Assembly: GCA_951394405.1 (NCBI GenBank)
Contig: OX596336.1
Location: 3,224,001-3,288,000, forward strand
Reading direction: 5' to 3'
DNA length: 64,000 nt
From: Coprinellus micaceus
Taxonomy: Eukaryota > Basidiomycota > Agaricomycetes > Agaricales > Psathyrellaceae
In this document: positions 36,031-47,800 of the stretch, in pieces
Layout of the letters: every line of letters starts with the position of its first letter
Numbering within the stretch: position 1 is the stretch's first letter
Made by a program: the position numbers and the translations under genes
The notes under the pieces: generated by a model
Seen by the model: only the letters and a program-made list of their open reading frames with translations
The model's database searches: none
Told to the model about the DNA's origin: nothing

Positions 36031-36131
36031 TGCATCAAGAGGGAATCGAACCCCCGGCGGGTCGAGATACTTAGGTACCTCGAGGAGCACTTGAATGGCA
36101 ACGACCCAGGTTACCACTACCCCATTGATGC
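36031..36131 (-). tRNA. tRNA-Gly(GCC) with 30-nt intron
   Basis: Read on the minus strand: acceptor GCATCAA pairs perfectly with TTGATGC, discriminator A. The D arm is GGGT..ACCT, the anticodon stem GGTCG/CGACC, the loop TT-GCC-A, and the T arm GGGGG TTCGATT CCCTC. The 71-nt mature part leaves a 30-nt insert exactly after position 37, the canonical place for a nuclear tRNA intron. Variable loop CGCC. Confidence 0.88.
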
Positions 36132-36889
36132 ATAGAGTATAATATATTTTGGTGCATTGAAACCAGAGAAAGATGTTCAAGGGCCACGTGGGCTCGGAGG
36201 TGACGAAAGGGACGGATTTCGACGGGCGCTTAATGATTGATCGACCGCCGTCCGCCCTTTGGTTCGACGACGAGATCACCGAGATGGGTCCAGTGAGAAA
36301 CCTAGATATGCTACGCCATTCGTAGTGTAATTTGGGTCGTCGTGTAACGGTTATGAGGCTGCCATCCGAGAAGTGGCATGGTTCGTTGCAATGCGAGAGA
36401 GCACTAATTTTGATAATATATCCTCACTCACGCCTATTCGCTGACTCGCACTGTCTGCCTCACATATCCCTTTCCATCGCCTGCACCTAGTGGTTGTTGA
36501 GACTTTGACATCGAAAAGCGTCCACTATGAGCACGAAGGTTGAATGTGTGGGTGCCTGCCCCGTGCTCTACTGGTGGTACAGATGTAAATTGGCTTGGGC
36601 GGAGGAAGTCGGAAATTTCCCCGTGGAAAACTATGTGGGTATACTCTCGTCCGGAAGTGCAACACCTGACCGGGTACCCTCCGCACGACCAGAGAGCCAC
36701 ATGTGAGCTGTGACCGGCGTGGGGTGGCGGGCATTAGGAGGGCAGGAAACTCGGAGCTCGGAGCCCGGCACCCGTTCGGTAAAAGCCAGACAATGAACAG
36801 GAATATCTGAAGACTGAGCAGTGAGGAGGAACGGGTTGAAACTTGAAACGAGGCGCAAAAAAGATGGTGACGCTGCGAGTCAAAAGGTA
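36132..36889. other. intergenic between the two tRNA genes
   Basis: About 0.76 kb, with only short overlapping frames on the minus strand and no recognisable gene. Both tRNA genes are on the same strand, so the 5' region of tRNA-Gly (with any upstream Pol III context) lies here. Confidence 0.55.
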
Positions 36890-36980
36890 TGACAACAGAG
36901 GGGTTCGAACCCTCGCCCCGGAGGACTGGATAGAACAGTTAGCCTAATTCCAGCGCCTTAGACCACTCGGCCATGTTGCC
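36890..36980 (-). tRNA. tRNA-Leu(UAG) with 11-nt intron
   Basis: Minus strand: acceptor GGCAACA / TGTTGTC (one G-U pair), discriminator A. D arm with the Leu/Ser-type TGGCCGAGTGGTCTAAGGC. Anticodon stem CTGGA/TCCAG, loop AT-TAG-G..A, an 11-nt insert after position 37, a long variable arm (TCCTCCGGGGC) as in Leu tRNAs, and T arm GAGGG TTCGAAC CCCTC. Both internal Pol III boxes are intact. Confidence 0.9.
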
Positions 36981-37109
36981 CACGAGGAGACCTATGGTTT
37001 TTGCAGTTGAGTTTGGCTTTGCCGTCTCGGCTGAGGCCCTTTATTTGGCCCTGCTTGGCTCTGTGCGGTGACCTCGTCGTCGGCAACTACGTCCTCGACC
37101 ACCACGATC

Positions 37110-38305
37110 ATGGTGTACAGCGCTCTACTCAGTCTGCTGGCAGCGAGCGCAACGCTCGTCGGCGCCGGCAACCTGTACATCTATCCTCCCAAGAACTACG
37201 CGACTGGTCTCGAGTCCCTCCAGGATGCAAGCGCAGCCATCTCGCGTCATCTCGGCCTCGAAATGTTCGAATCGGTGGACGAAAACTCCAAGGCACTCCA
37301 AGTTGAGGATGACTTTGTGGGAACGTCTGCGGACAACTACCTGCTCCTGACAATGAGCGAGAGGGATGCTGAAGGTGAGTTTTAGATACACTCCGAGGCG
37401 AACCAGTTGCTCAACTTGCTTTTGGTAGAGGTATTGCCTCGGGATGTGCGGCCAGCAGGAAATATCTTGCTTCCAGGGGAGGTTTCGACCCTCTCGTCTC
37501 TGGTGTCCACGTACCTTGGTCGTGCTGCCCATACATACCCCTCCGTCTTCGAGACTTGGCTGCTCGAAGAGACCGAACCTCTGTTGAAGTTCTTCGACAC
37601 GGCAGAGAAGCCTGCCTTCGCCGCAGTCGAGGCTCACAAGCTCCAGGAACTCAGGAAGACGTTGGGCTCCAATAGCAATGAATACTATGCCTATTCCACA
37701 GAGTTCAGACGAATGTTGGACGAATTGGTACACGACGAACCCAACCTTAACATCGCAATCCTTACCTATGACGCGGATGCACCGCAGCCTGACCCAATGA
37801 ATGTTGTGGCAGCGACATTCGAAGATGATAATGACGACGACGTAGAAGCGCGACAAAGTCAAGCCCCGCTTCCCAACCGTCCCTCACCCCAGCAACCCAT
37901 TGGCGCCATCTCATCGTGCTTTACGACGGAAGACGTTTGCAAGAACAGCACCAACACTTGCTCTGGCCATGGCAGCTGCGTTCAAGCATCGAAAGCAGGA
38001 CGCACTTGCTTCGTATGTACTTGCAGTGCCTCGGTTAAAGGAGAGGGATCAAAGAAGGAAACTACTTACTGGGCTGGACAGAGCTGCGAGAGGAAGGATA
38101 TTAGCTCGTACGTCATTACCCTTTCCCGCTCGGTTCGCATCCTCACGGGCTTAATCTCCCTTGCAGCACCTTTACCCTATTGGCTGGGACGACTCTAGTC
38201 CTCATCATCGTCATTGTGGGCTCAATCTCGCTCCTCTACACCGTCGGAGACCAAGCACTGCCCAGTATTCTCCTAGCAACCGCTGTAAACTCCAAGAAGG
38301 ACTGA
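37110..38305 (+). CDS. Vps3844-domain (DUF3844) type I ER/vacuolar-sorting membrane protein
   Basis: Three exons: 37110-37374, 37429-38107, 38167-38305; 360 aa. Signal peptide MVYSALLSLLAASATLVGAG. A luminal part of about 240 residues follows. Then comes the Cys-rich EGF-like Vps3844 module: CFTTEDVCKNSTNTCSGHGS, CFVCTCSA, WAGQSCERKD. One membrane helix (TFTLLAGTTLVLIIVIVGSI) and a short cytosolic tail ending in SKKD complete the protein; the Lys pair near the C-terminus fits ER retrieval. The family is linked to vacuolar protein sorting in yeast screens; its biochemical role is unknown. An upstream in-frame ATG at 37068 would hide the signal peptide, so 37110 is preferred. Confidence 0.9.
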
Positions 38306-40706
38306 CCTATACGTTGCTATTTATCTCCATCTCTCCACCCGCGTTTAGGAATGGACATTGGACACGGAATAGACGAGACAGGCGTTTGTATGCAGAGCCG
38401 TGAAAGGGAAGTTTAAGGGCGGGTTTAGGTAAAGCGCAGGCGCCCATCTAAAATACTGACACCAGGTTTGACCTTCTTTCTAGAACATGGAGGGAGGTCC
38501 CCGAGGTTTCCATGAACTCAACTCCAAAGCGTTCAACCGGGCTTTTGCAATTTGCGAGTATGGGCCTCATGCCCATGGGCACAGGTCACCGCCTCTCGGA
38601 GATTGCTCGAGCAAGGCTTCTCGCCTCTATCGGCACCGCGCTCTACGCGTTCTCACCGCGATGAACACGAGACAGCAGTGCTGCGTTGGTACGGGAAGCT
38701 TTATATGGGATTACATCTCCCTGTCGGATCATCGACTGTGAGTGCGTACCCCAAATTTACTTCATCGATTGAACCCATTCAATTAAACTGTCTAGGCGTA
38801 CCCTGGTTCCATTACAAAGGCTCAAGTCGACAGTCGAGCACTCCCTAACGCGGAGTTCTTGTATTTGCACCTCAAAAAGACGGGGTGCAGCACGGCGGAG
38901 CCTGTTTTTGCCCGGGCATTATACTAATCTTAACCAGTTCACGAGCTCTCTTCCCCCTGTCAATGGTATTGACGAGGGCCTACCCAAACCCTAGCCCCCT
39001 AACCCGGTCAAATGAGTAGGCGGTGGCGTTTTTAAGTCAGCGAGGGCTGTGTGGTACGTACCACTACTACGTAAGTATCCTGGTCCTTTTGCATTCCCAA
39101 TTCCAACAACCGTGCCGGATGTTCCTTGTCAAGTCAGACTGCCTCTTCAGCGCATATTAAGCAATTCATTAATTTTCAGTGACAGGCACATAACGGAATC
39201 TCCACAGACCTGAGGAACCGAACGTCGCTATCGGAACCCGGGAGCCAAGTTGGAGCCAAGAGCAAAGGTCGCCGCTCGCGCGGCAGATGGCGCCAGGCGG
39301 TTGGCTAGCTTTCGTTTAAACAAGTCACCGGATGTCACGATGGAACAGCCATGAATGGCGGTCTATCGGAGGCGAGAGAGCAACGAGCCCATACTCAGAT
39401 TGGCCGTTGATTCATTCGCGAGTCCCTTTCGTCGCTCGATCCCTGCTTGGAGCCAACCCTGATCCTGGCTATATGCAAGACGGATACCAAGGTCCGAAGT
39501 CGCGAACTTCGCATCTATCACTCCTCGATCTCCGGTGGGTGACCCAAATTACCCGTTACTTCATTTACCGTACCGCGCGTGCAGTGATTATTGTTCCGCA
39601 AAGAGACGCCTCAGCACGTCCACCCACTAGTGGGCCCAATGGAGGGGTGTCATTCGCATACACACAAACGGAATCCGCATATGTTTCTTATTGTTCAAAG
39701 CCATCCCAACATTCTAACTTCTTGATCCCGAGACACACCGCATCTGTAATGGATTCGTTTTGCGCCCGAAATGATGTTCATGAGGTATGTTCATTACACT
39801 TTTAGGACAAAACCTCTATCACACCGCTAAATCTTCTAATAGTAGGACCGGTGGACATCTGATCCTAAGTCCACTCAACTGTACACAAAGTATGAACAGG
39901 TTACAGCCTCCTCGCCTCAGCTCAGCCTCAAAGGCAATACCGGAAGAAGACGAGAACGGGCACGAGTGTCGGGACTGTTATCAGGGTTGTCGTGTTTGAC
40001 AAACCCGCAGCTGTAGCTTCCAATTCTTTGGAACGGACACAGAGTATCTGATCTTAGGTAGTGGTCCCCTAAACTCTTAAGGGAACCGGCTACCTTTAGG
40101 CGGTGACCCTAAATTGCGATAATTTGGAGAGCCCCTCAGTTCGAAGGGGCGAGAGTGAACCCGATAGGCGGCCATGTTATGGCATAACGTACCCTTTTTG
40201 CCGGATCGTCAAAGGGTGGGATTAGGCAAGGGAAGGAAGTCCAGAAGCGATGCTCCATCCCAGCCCCCCAGCCCCTCCGATTGCTCCGCGGCGCGCCTCA
40301 AGGGACACCCACTTCCAACACACACTGACTGACGGCGATCAGGACGTGATTGTAGATAGGTGGTATTCGAGCAGGTGCACCGCACTCGCAACCTAATACC
40401 TCAGATAGCTAGGTAACTCCGAAAGGGACGTTACGATATGTTAGGGTGCGTTGTACTCTAAGTAAATAGTGATTTAGTACACAGTCGGATGAATGGAGAC
40501 TTGAGCTTGAGATGTGGCAGGAGAGGGTTCCAATGATGGTGACTGGGGAAAGGGAAGGATGCGAATAATGACTACAGTATAGGACGATGAGCGAGCAGTG
40601 GGATCAGAAAATGATACATCGGGGTATATATCAGACGAAACAGACTAGCATGTTACAATGGCAGAAGCAAGCAAGGGAGATGCAAGAGAGGAATGATGGG
40701 GGACTA
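38306..40706. other. gene-poor stretch, 2.4 kb
   Basis: No convincing gene. At about 38540-38740 a coding-like frame (GHRLSEIARARLLASIGTAL) breaks at CACCGCGATGAA and continues in another frame (DEHETAVLRWYGKLYMGLHL); possibly a gene relic. A perfect 14-bp palindrome GTGGTACGTACCAC lies at 39051-39064. The rest holds only scattered short frames. Confidence 0.45.
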
Positions 40707-41851
40707 TTAGATGTGACCGGAGGCCGTGAAGAGCATCAGGGTTTTCTCGTCTATGGGATGGCGTCGAAGTGGTGGGCAGTTCTGCAGATAAGCGAGGGGC
40801 GCCAAACTTGAATCGGACATATCGTCAGAGGACTCGGGACTATCAGGACTCCAGCGTCTTGCAGGAGGGTTCCTACTGCTGTCTGTTGGGGACGTGTCTA
40901 CCCATGTGAGGGGCCGGTTAGGCGAAGGCTCGCTGAACGCGGTAGGGGAATGTCTTCGTGATGGAGTGGGGTAAGAGACGTATTCGAGCTGAGAATAGCC
41001 AGTGTTTAGCTGGTCCATGTCGGGGTTAAAGATATGGTCAGGTCGTCCCTTGGCAGAGCGAGCACTCTTGTATATGCCAGGGGGAACTCGCAGGTTTGCG
41101 AGTTGGGGGATGTCGTCAATTGAGAGGAGACGGTCCAATGATTCTTCAGTAAAGTATGCAACTGTAAGACCGTCAATTATCCGGCACCAATGGAACACGA
41201 AAAAAGCCACTCACTTAGATGCCACTTTCGCTGACCTCTAGGTGTGTCAACGAATACGGTATATGTTTGTTTAATTAACACAGTCTTTAGATTATTCGAG
41301 CTGTGTGTGGTATGATGCAGTTAGATCTAATGCAGCTGAGAGCGCCCGGAATACTTACGACTTCTCCCCGTAGAGGTGGTCGGAGTATGACTGCTGTGAC
41401 TTCTCGTGATAGAAGAGGAATCCCTGAAAGAAGGGCCCCCTGTCAGTAACTGCAATGGGCGCCTTGAGGACGCTCTGGTCGAGAACATACTTCTCGGACC
41501 CGGGAGGGGCCCCATCGAATGCCTGTAAGGAGGGTAAGCCGCCAGTGTAGAAACAAGCCGCTTGCCACAACTCACCGTCCGTCCACCGTTCGATTCCAAC
41601 CTGGAGATGTGACGGCACCTGAGTGAGTTAGATAGTTGCGAACACGACATCGTAGGACATACCCCTGTTAGCTCAGCGTGAGGGCCGCGTTCCTCCCAGA
41701 CATATACAGAGCCAGGCTGTATTTGACTTCGTTCTTCCGTGTCCAGTCGCCGTGTGACCATAGGGAGAACATTATTGACCACCGCATGGAAGATGACACG
41801 AGCGTCAGTAGGGGATCGAATACGAATCCCAGCACAAGTAGCACGCTGCAT
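40707..41851 (-). CDS. Gti1/Pac2 (WOPR) family transcription regulator
   Basis: Six exons: 41851-41663, 41600-41576, 41522-41491, 41423-41359, 41300-41215, 41161-40707; 283 aa. Splicing joins a split WOPR domain. WOPRa: ARVIFHAVVNNVLPMVTRRL, GSVYVWEERG, VGIERWTDG, RWGPSRVRE, FLFYHEKSQ. WOPRb: NLKTVLIKQTYTVFVDTPRG, QRKWHLIAYF. The RWTDG-x-W-x2-SRV core that contacts DNA is intact, with only R-to-I in DGIRW. The rest is Ser/Pro-rich with SP sites. Family members (Wor1, Ryp1, Sge1, Gti1) switch morphology, mating or secreted-protein programmes. The protein is short for the family and sits in gene-poor flanks. Start at the first ATG before the domain. Confidence 0.9.
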
Positions 41852-44030
41852 GGAGTCGGGCAGGGGAGGGGGGAGGAAGGGATGGGGTGGGGTGGTACGC
41901 CTGTCGTGAGGTGGAGGAGGAAGAAGCACCGTGCAGACGACGGAGCGAGTACTTTATAAGACTTGCCGGTATGGCGCTTTATTCGGAAGAGGTAGTCACA
42001 ATAAATCCAGAACTGATGGGGATGTCGAAGTTACGACATGTACCCCAAATCTAGATCGATTCGTTTTATACAGCATTGCCAATATTAGGGTTTTAGGAAC
42101 TGCTGGTGGTGCAAGGGGTATTGCCGATGGGAACGTCAGTGTGCCTGGAGAAATCCTGACGAAAAAGTCAGCTGAAATCCGCTTGTCAGGCTCGCTTCGA
42201 CTCATACCTGCGAGCGAACGTCACTTGACCTACATTCCCCCTTTCCCTGCGCCGTCGGTATTCATAAAACTCTTCCTCCCTTCTTTCAGACGACCTGACC
42301 AGCGTCGGATTTGGTTCCGCTCAATGGAGCTGGTTAGGGGATCGGAGCGATAACGCTGTGATAGCATATGATAAGTTAACGTTTGCGTTTTAGTGAGGTA
42401 GAAGCGAGTGATGGATGTTTTGCGCAGTTATACCACCTTTGGCCATACTCTGCTGTGAATTCAGATAAATGTTAAAGGTCCCGAGGATTTAGACCCCAAA
42501 GTGACCCTTCACAAGGGTCCTACCTGGTTGGGAGAAGGAGTAACTTTGAGAAGAAAGCGCGATGAGGCTCAAGTGGCCCGTTTCATAGGCGATCGCTCTC
42601 AATGTCAAAGTGGCCAACAGTTACTATGAGCCGTTTTCGATCGTGTAGAGCAACGAGACTCACCACGGCTCAACCAATCGCTCATAGACAGTTATCCGCA
42701 TCGCAACGCATGTGCAGAGCCCCCACCGGAGATCAAACGCAGTGCCGACCAGCAGAATCCGGAACTATTTAACTTGGTTCAACGGGCATCAGGAACCAAA
42801 AGGGCACTGAGGTTGGAGGAATCCTGTTTGCAGTGAACGGTCTTTTCTCAGGTAACGGCCTGCCTTCGAAAGCGAGTTGGCTTCTAAGGGGATTTTTCAG
42901 TTGATTCCCATGGTTTGAAAGGTGGTTGACCTGGAATCGGCTGTTCTGGTCTGTTTCATCAGCCACCGGGTGAGCGTCTATCTCGGATTCCGCGTACCTT
43001 GTGCGCGTTAATTAATTATGCCTTACGCTGAATTGGGAAGATTGGGACAATGTGATATTGTATGAAGGCACGGCACGAAGGGGGGAGGATTCCTGACGAT
43101 GTACGGGACGCGGGCTCTCGCAAGTTGAAACCCCGGGATGAGAAATGAACTCCAGTTTGGTGAGCTTGAGCGAAGGCGCTGCGTGGTCCCGCAGGTGTGA
43201 AGGGAAGTCCAAGGAATCCGGGCTTTCTGGGCATCCTGAACCAACGGATTTGCGGGGTCTGTGGGCGGTTTGGACGTCAGGTTGGAATTTTGCAATCTTA
43301 CGATAATAGGTCAGAGGGGGGCGAACAAAATGGGAAGCCACAACCATTCGGGCTTAAGGACGATTGCCAGAAGGCATTGTGGCGCCGTCATGACCCTTCA
43401 GGAGCCTTCAGGTTGATAAAACCTTGAAAGGTTGCGATACCAGGAGCAGCAAGAACTCGGAATTCGGCGATGTGGCTACATGAAGTCCCAACTCGAGCCC
43501 TGGTAAGTAGAGCCAGTGCCTAAATAGTATCGAGCACTGGGCGCTTGTGGGTCCCGAGGACTCGTCGGACCTGAAGGTGGACCGCCACGAAGGCCGGTAT
43601 GCACACCTATTCGATCACAGATTTTGGGGCCCTAACCAACCAGAGGCCCAGTAAGTCGCACCTTGGACATCCTTATGAAGAAGGTCTCGATGAAAACCCG
43701 CCAACTGACGGAGGAGAGGGAGAAGTGAAAGGAGCTAACGCCGCCGTTCGAGCCAGATCAAATCCAACGCAAATCCGTGGCAATTTTCGACGGCGGCCAC
43801 CGAGATTCTGCCGCGCTCCTCTCTCTCTGCAACAGCGAGCTGCATCCCTGGCAACTTTGGCAATCTCATCCTGGTTCGTATCTCGGCTGTGAAGAGTTAC
43901 GTCTGGTGATAGATTCCTATGTCAGATGCTACTAGTTTTGATCGCCGGCAACTCCAACACCTACCGTTCTTGGGCGCTTCAATTCGCGCGATGATGGTTA
44001 TAGTACATCTCTCTCAGAGGAATTGGCTCC
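41852..44030. other. gene-poor stretch upstream of the WOPR gene
   Basis: About 2.2 kb including the WOPR promoter. A 140-codon plus-strand frame at 41931-42353 overlaps the WOPR leader antisense and shows no family features. No repeats or RNAs recognised. Confidence 0.45.
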
Positions 44031-44853
44031 ATGCCCCCGTGTCTTCCTCTAGCTCGAACAGGATATGGTCTGGGTGTCAAAGAAGACGTTGACAACCTTC
44101 TGTTGTCGAGAATGACTGAGATGCCGTCATCTGACCCGACGACACTGTGAACGCTCTCGACTAGGTATCGCATTCAGCAGGGCGTCTGGAGCCCTTATAT
44201 CAGCTTTACCGACACGCACTGGTTCTGGCTCTGTAAAATTTGCTCGAAGGCTCAGGGAATCCCTGACGACACTGCTCTCTGACTCTCGGGATCTTGGAAC
44301 GAACAGACCCAGCACTTCGAACTATGGAGATCTTGCCTCAACACCGACAACACCGTTACGCGACCCCGACGAAGCGGCTCTACGTGCATCATTCCTACAC
44401 ATCGTTGAGGCCGTCCTACCAGACGGAGCTGCGTTACGGCTCGCAGCCCACGGTAATAACATTCTTTGATGCTGTACGAGGCGGGTTGCGACTTTGCTCT
44501 GTTCCTTCTGATCAGATTTAATTATGCACCCCCACTTTCACCGTCGAGTTGACATGACCAGACACCTAACAGGGTCAACTGGCAGGGGCGGACCTGCAAG
44601 AGACGAGGGTCTCGAAGGATCCTCAACTTCCCACCCGAACAGTGCAGGTGTCTCTTTGCAAGGCTGGAGAGAAACATGTCACCTAATCTGGTGAGTCTCT
44701 CGCTACGCCATGGCAATTGCGCAACCTGTCCCACATATTAACGAGTCCGCCTATTTTTTTTCACCTACACCGTTTGCAATCGTTACTCCGACAACCAGGG
44801 GACACCACCAATGCCGGCTTAGACTCCCACCACCACCACCACCACCACCATAA
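44031..44853 (+). CDS. tentative unrecognised gene
   Basis: Proposed exons 44031-44073, 44165-44452, 44516-44690, 44799-44853. The second has a long open frame with protein-like codon use (TSNYGDLASTPTTPLRDPDE and ASFLHIVEAVLPDGAALRLA). Junctions: GTAATA..CTGATCAG after exon 2 and GTGAGT after exon 3, both good fungal sites; the first junction is weak. The product would have no known domain and would end in a Pro run coded by a (CAC)n tract. It may equally be a gene relic. Confidence 0.25.
44828..44851. repeat. (CAC)n microsatellite
   Basis: Eight consecutive CAC triplets, then CATAACCATGG. Ordinary simple repeat. Confidence 0.9.
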
Positions 44854-47800
44854 CCATGGTAAGAGAATCAGCATCACCCTCCGGCACTATCCCAACGTCT
44901 CAACCCCGAGTCCTTCTATTTGTCTCGCACCCGCCTTCCTTCTCAGGGGAACCCCACCACGCCGAAACTCATATCGCATCAAATCAGCCCCGCAGTCAAT
45001 GACACTGCCGTATTTTATCTCTCGGTGGGTGCGTCAAGCGCTCATGCTGGCCCGTCGAATTGCTAGAGTTTCCCCTCGTTTCTGATCCCCGTCTTCACGC
45101 AATAGGGGGGTTCGCACCGCCCCATACTTGCAGAAATGATTGCGAAGGTGCGGCGGGCGAGCATTGACGGGGATTTGAGCGACTCTCAGGCCTTGCGAGG
45201 GATCACCGTGGCGGCGGCGGTGGCAGCCACGAGGTGATTTGAGGGTTCGGTCCTCTTCCCCTGGCCACCTAGGTCACTTGTGGTGATCTACGTCGGAATG
45301 AATGGAGTTTGGAAACCCCGTCTGAGGCCGGTCAGAAGTGCCCAGAAGGAACTAAATACGTGAGCTGGTATGTCCCCTTTCACCTGTCATAATTACAATG
45401 CAATCTTTACACTAACCCACTCTTCATGAGCCACCAAGAATCAGGCGGTTCGTTTGTTCTGGCTGAAAAAATCAGTCGGAGGCTGATTTTCCGACGTCGG
45501 TTCGCGTAAGCTGCTTACTACTGTGTGGAGCGTCTCGACCGAGGAATTATTGAAGGTAACCGACGTCGAGTCCGGGACCCCCAAACACATTTCCACATAG
45601 GGGCTAGTCATGCAGGGCCCCCTTCAGCGAGCTGCGGCGTTCCGAATCGGCGCTCTGTCGAAAGTCCACCAGAGCCAGACCCTGCACACCCCAGTTTGAC
45701 TCGCTCTGGCTTTCTCTCCGACGATTCCTCCCAGGCCGGGCCTAACTCTCGTGGCCGCCACACAGGTCATAGCGGCGGGCATGATGCCGATTGCCCGTAA
45801 TAGCCTGTGGGTCCACCACGCGACCTGGCTAGCAACCCGACAATTCAAATGTTTTTGAATTGTTCGCAACGTGAGCACCGGGAGGGGACGAAACGGCTAA
45901 TAAGCAGTCAATTCATGGGAGTGAATGCACCGTCTAGGCTCACTTGTACCCACGAACCACGGGAGCCAGGCGTCATTGCGACTCATGATCCCTGAATGTA
46001 ATTGGTCCAGAACTATGACCTTTCAATGGAGGGCCAACGAGATTGGTGGACTGAATTGAATTGCACACCTTTGCTCTGATTTTTCCTTTGCTGATATGGA
46101 TCTCAAGCTCTAAAGCTGGCCGGCTACTGGACAGGACCCGACTCTATTCAGTTGCAATTCAAGCAGGGATATCCTCGAACTCGTGGGAGTGGCATCCCCA
46201 GACATATGAACATTTTCTGTGGGATTGTACACAAAGTCTATCAGCCTTATTGGAGTGACGGAATCGCAGAGGCTCCTTCAAGTTGCACATTCCCAGCGGT
46301 TACATCGTTGTCAGCGCTTAACCTGACATGAATCCTGACAGACGCATGACACTGACAGCCAGGCGCTTGCTTTCCGTGAGGGGCTTCCCGACCCTTGGAC
46401 CCTTGTGAACCAGCCAGGACCCATCTTTCTCATTAATGTTCCCGCAGGATTAATATGTGACCTTCCACCTCAAATTTAGTCCAAAAACCCTTCGTTCAAT
46501 TCCCCTCTTAATCCCATCGGTATCTCAACGGGATGCCTATCGGGCCATGGGCCGTACGTTTCCCCAATCGCGCATTCTGAATCCTTGCTCGGACCAGGAC
46601 AACAGTCACCGTGGGGCTTGGGCGTCGCATCTATGAAAGCCCCTTCCCACCGTTATGGTCATGAATGTACCTTGTCGTAAGGGGCAAGGGCCTTTGTTGG
46701 AGCCCAGCTTCGCCCGACGATGACGTCGTGTTCGCTAGAGCCCCTTCCGCACCGGTAATCGCGAGAAGTTGGCTGGAAGGCCGGGTTAAGCTGAGCTTTC
46801 GTAAGGTGGATATAGGAAATAACGACGGGGGAGGCGAAGTGGAAAGCAGTGGATGTGATCTCGCTAAACAAGATTATGAGTACTTAGGTTTCTCGGTGTC
46901 CATTTGAACTAATTCATGCGAGGCTAACTATAAGGAAGAGGCATTCACTCTAGATTAGTCGGTAATTCGGGAGGTTTCCTGCCAGTGGAGCTCCACTACT
47001 CAAGCATCCCAAGGCCCTCCAAGGCCCTGGACCTGTTGCCTAAAGATTTACCCTCCTTGGGCAGCCGAAGGTTGCCAGTAGCCTCCAGGATCATAGACGC
47101 CGTCCCGATCCTCCGTCCCAGTGCACCCTAGATGGTGTTGTAGCAGATCTCGCACTAAGTATAGCCAGGTATAGCCCTCGTTGTAGCCATCCGTACAGAT
47201 TGCTTGCGGCCACGATCTCGACGGTACCGACCATTGCAGAGAGCCGATTAGGCGCTTGGAACGCGATCGGTGTGGTGTACGAGCCGCTGGATCATCTTTG
47301 GAGCGTCGGGAGGTATACACTGGGTTGGTGTTGAACTTCCCATGGAGGTATGTAAAAGAAGTATCATGAGGAATACCTGACCCACAGCGCGAACGGCTCT
47401 GAAGGGCTACGAAGGGCCCCTAAGCAATAAGAGTGCGTTGGGTCGGAAGTCGGGGAATGGAGTGCGACTGGCCGCAATCACAAGAGACCACAAGCGCCAA
47501 TCGACCAACGATTGAAGGACGCGCCGGCTACTTGGCAGCCGGGGTGTGATATGACGATGTTGTTCTCTGGTGCCTAGGTTAAGGAATGGAGAGTGTGTTC
47601 CTTGTTCCTCGTCCCTCCAATGTCCATGCGGGAAGGGAGGAACCAAGGAGGAACTAAACGCGATGGACGCCCCATACAGCCCACTACTACACATGATGCC
47701 CCCTGTGCTGCGAGCGTCGGACGAGGATCGGTCATCAGCGCGAAGGCATGGCAGTAGGGATTGCCTCAGAGGTCTTGGATTTGCTGTCGGTCGGTGGCTC

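Noticed and set aside
39051..39064. Perfect palindrome GTGGTACGTACCAC as an operator
   Set aside because: A 14-bp palindrome is expected by chance at low rate in 64 kb and there is no gene close by to regulate.
44822..44860. (CAC)n followed by CATGG looks like a His-tag linker, hinting at vector sequence
   Set aside because: The flanks are ordinary fungal DNA with no vector elements; it is a simple triplet repeat.
45468..45490. Hairpin AAAATCAG-7 nt-CTGATTTT as a terminator or small RNA
   Set aside because: Isolated, eight base pairs only, with no gene next to it.
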